Part shown: piece by piece, positions 6,218 through 7,155 of the stretch | How the letters are laid out: every line of letters starts with the position of its first letter | How positions within the stretch are numbered: the first letter of the stretch is position 1 | Source of the DNA: Fidelibacterota bacterium | GTDB lineage: Bacteria > Fidelibacterota > UBA2242 | Length of the DNA stretch: 7,155 bases | Reading direction: 5' to 3' | Assembly: GCA_016936335.1 (NCBI GenBank) | Contig: JAFGXZ010000277.1 | Location: 1 to 7,155, forward strand | Program-made: the position numbers and the translations under genes | Notes under the pieces: generated by a model | Databases searched by the model: none | Told to the model about the DNA's origin: nothing | The model's input: only the letters and a program-made list of their open reading frames with translations

Positions 6218-7155
6218 TTATTCACTGACATAGGTTTGAATTTCCTGCTCACCGTCAATCGCCCGGAATCCGCCAGCGGCCAGGGATTCCAGTTCATTTT
6301 CACCGGGGAGGACATAAATATTGGCAATAAATTTTATCCGTTCCGAAAGGTCATTCACCACTTTTTCGGAATGGGCAATACCTCCGGTTATGATAATACC
6401 ATCCAGTTCGCCTTTCATTGTTGTCGCCATGGCCCCGATTTCCTTAGCCACCTGGTATATCATCGCCCTGTAGACCAAATCAGCCGTTTCATCACCTTTG
6501 TCAATCCTGTCCAAAACTTCCCGAACATCACCGGTACCAAGGTAACCTTTCAGGCCACTGTTTTTTGTAAATTTCCGGTACAAATCTTTAAACGAATAGC
6601 TGCCGCTCATGGCCATTTTTATCAACGGCTCTAAGGGTAAAGCGCCAGCCCGTTCTGGAGAGAAAGGTCCCATTCCCATCAGTGCATCATTGCAATCAAT
6701 AATCTCTCCACCATCCACCGCCGCAACCGTAATGCCTCCACCTAAATGAGCCACAACAAATTTCGTTTTTTCAATTGATTTTCCGATTTGAGCGGCTTCC
6801 TTGCGTATACTGGCATTGACATTAAGCGCATGAAGACGGCTTTTCCGTTGAATCTCCGGCACCCCTGAAATCCGGGCTTCCGGAATAAATTCATCCACCG
6901 TCACCGGATCAACGACAAATGCCGGAACCTTATACTCCATGGCAATACCGTGAGCAATGGACGCTCCCAGGTTACTGGCATGGGTTGCATATTTACAATT
7001 AATCGTATCATCCATCAAGTCGTCATTAACTGAATATATTCCCCCTTTTATCGGTTTCACCAGACCGCCACGCCCGACAACTGCGACCAACGTGTATCCG
7101 TTCAACCACGGAATAAACGTCTTTTTAATAATCTCGACCCGCAAGGGTAGTTGTT
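6218..7155 (-). CDS. buk: Butyrate kinase (acyl kinase), 5' end beyond the window
   Basis: This cytoplasmic ASKHA-family kinase moves phosphate from butyryl-phosphate (or another short or branched acyl-phosphate) to ADP, giving free acid and ATP. The visible 312 codons run open to the right edge with no start that I trust. A TTG at 7144 is simply an internal leucine, because the frame continues upstream as Gln-Leu-Pro. Family length is about 355 aa, so roughly 45 residues are missing, including the N-terminal phosphate-binding NPGSTSTK-type motif. Visible landmarks counted from 7144 are VVGRGGLVKP (22-31), HASNLGASIA (55-64), VDPVTVDEF (78-86), ARISGVPEIQRKS (90-102), HLGGGITV (133-140), GPFSPERAGALP (159-170) and the adenosine-site ITGGIAHSE (252-260). 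They match Clostridium Buk closely and acetate kinase less well. The gene stops 25 nt before the acyltransferase, the partner that supplies its substrate, so the two are probably co-transcribed. Confidence 0.93.
   Translation of the reverse strand, partial: QLPLRVEIIKKTFIPWLNGYTLVAVVGRGGLVKPIKGGIYSVNDDLMDDTINCKYATHASNLGASIAHGIAMEYKVPAFVVDPVTVDEFIPEARISGVPEIQRKSRLHALNVNASIRKEAAQIGKSIEKTKFVVAHLGGGITVAAVDGGEIIDCNDALMGMGPFSPERAGALPLEPLIKMAMSGSYSFKDLYRKFTKNSGLKGYLGTGDVREVLDRIDKGDETADLVYRAMIYQVAKEIGAMATTMKGELDGIIITGGIAHSEKVVNDLSERIKFIANIYVLPGENELESLAAGGFRAIDGEQEIQTYVSE

Noticed and set aside
5290..6327. A 345-aa form of the acyltransferase
   Set aside because: The first 45 residues overlap the end of the kinase gene in another frame and lack family similarity. 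The ATG at 6192 has a clear AGGAG upstream and gives the normal 300-aa length.
6218..7144. TTG at 7144 as the start of the kinase
   Set aside because: The frame stays open to the window edge, and the protein would lack the N-terminal phosphate-binding motif present in the family. The gene is cut by the window, not short.
1..7155. CRISPR array, tRNA/rRNA genes, insertion sequence or toxin-antitoxin genes
   Set aside because: I saw no regularly spaced repeats, cloverleaf sequence, transposase or small gene pair; the two larger spacers are too short and lack such signals.

Overview
The window carries four protein genes, all on the minus strand. They belong to the central catabolism of a strictly anaerobic, fermenting bacterium. 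In transcription order (right to left) they are a butyrate kinase whose 5' end lies outside the window, a phosphate butyryltransferase-type acyltransferase, a pyrophosphate-dependent 6-phosphofructokinase, and a full-length pyruvate:ferredoxin oxidoreductase. There is no sign of a mobile element, CRISPR array, tRNA, rRNA, phage gene or defence system. This looks like core metabolism rather than an accessory island.

Layout. The kinase (6218 to the right edge) and the acyltransferase (5290-6192) are 25 nt apart, with a Shine-Dalgarno sequence in the gap, and probably form one transcription unit. A 278-nt AT-rich gap (5012-5289) separates them from the phosphofructokinase (3785-5011). This gap holds the only unexplained structure I found: a bulged hairpin just after the acyltransferase, whose 3' arm is also complementary to a second element about 76 nt further downstream. 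A 214-nt gap (3571-3784) separates the phosphofructokinase from the oxidoreductase (52-3570). A GC-rich hairpin at the left edge ends the oxidoreductase transcript and may act in both directions.

How the genes fit together. The PPi-dependent phosphofructokinase phosphorylates fructose 6-phosphate with pyrophosphate and so saves ATP in glycolysis. The oxidoreductase turns pyruvate into acetyl-CoA, CO2 and reduced ferredoxin. The acyltransferase and kinase turn an acyl-CoA (butyryl-, branched-chain or possibly acetyl-CoA) into acyl-phosphate and then free acid plus ATP. Together they cover the entry to glycolysis, pyruvate oxidation and the ATP-yielding end of acid fermentation.

Organism. The phylum cannot be fixed from this sequence. 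The enzymes point to an obligate anaerobe. Clear Shine-Dalgarno sequences (AAGGAG, AGGAG, GGAG) precede all three visible starts, which argues against typical Bacteroidota initiation. Base composition appears moderate, with AT-rich spacers. The phosphofructokinase resembles, from memory, the Thermotoga-type PPi enzyme. A Bacillota-like, Spirochaetota-like or candidate-phylum fermenter would all fit.
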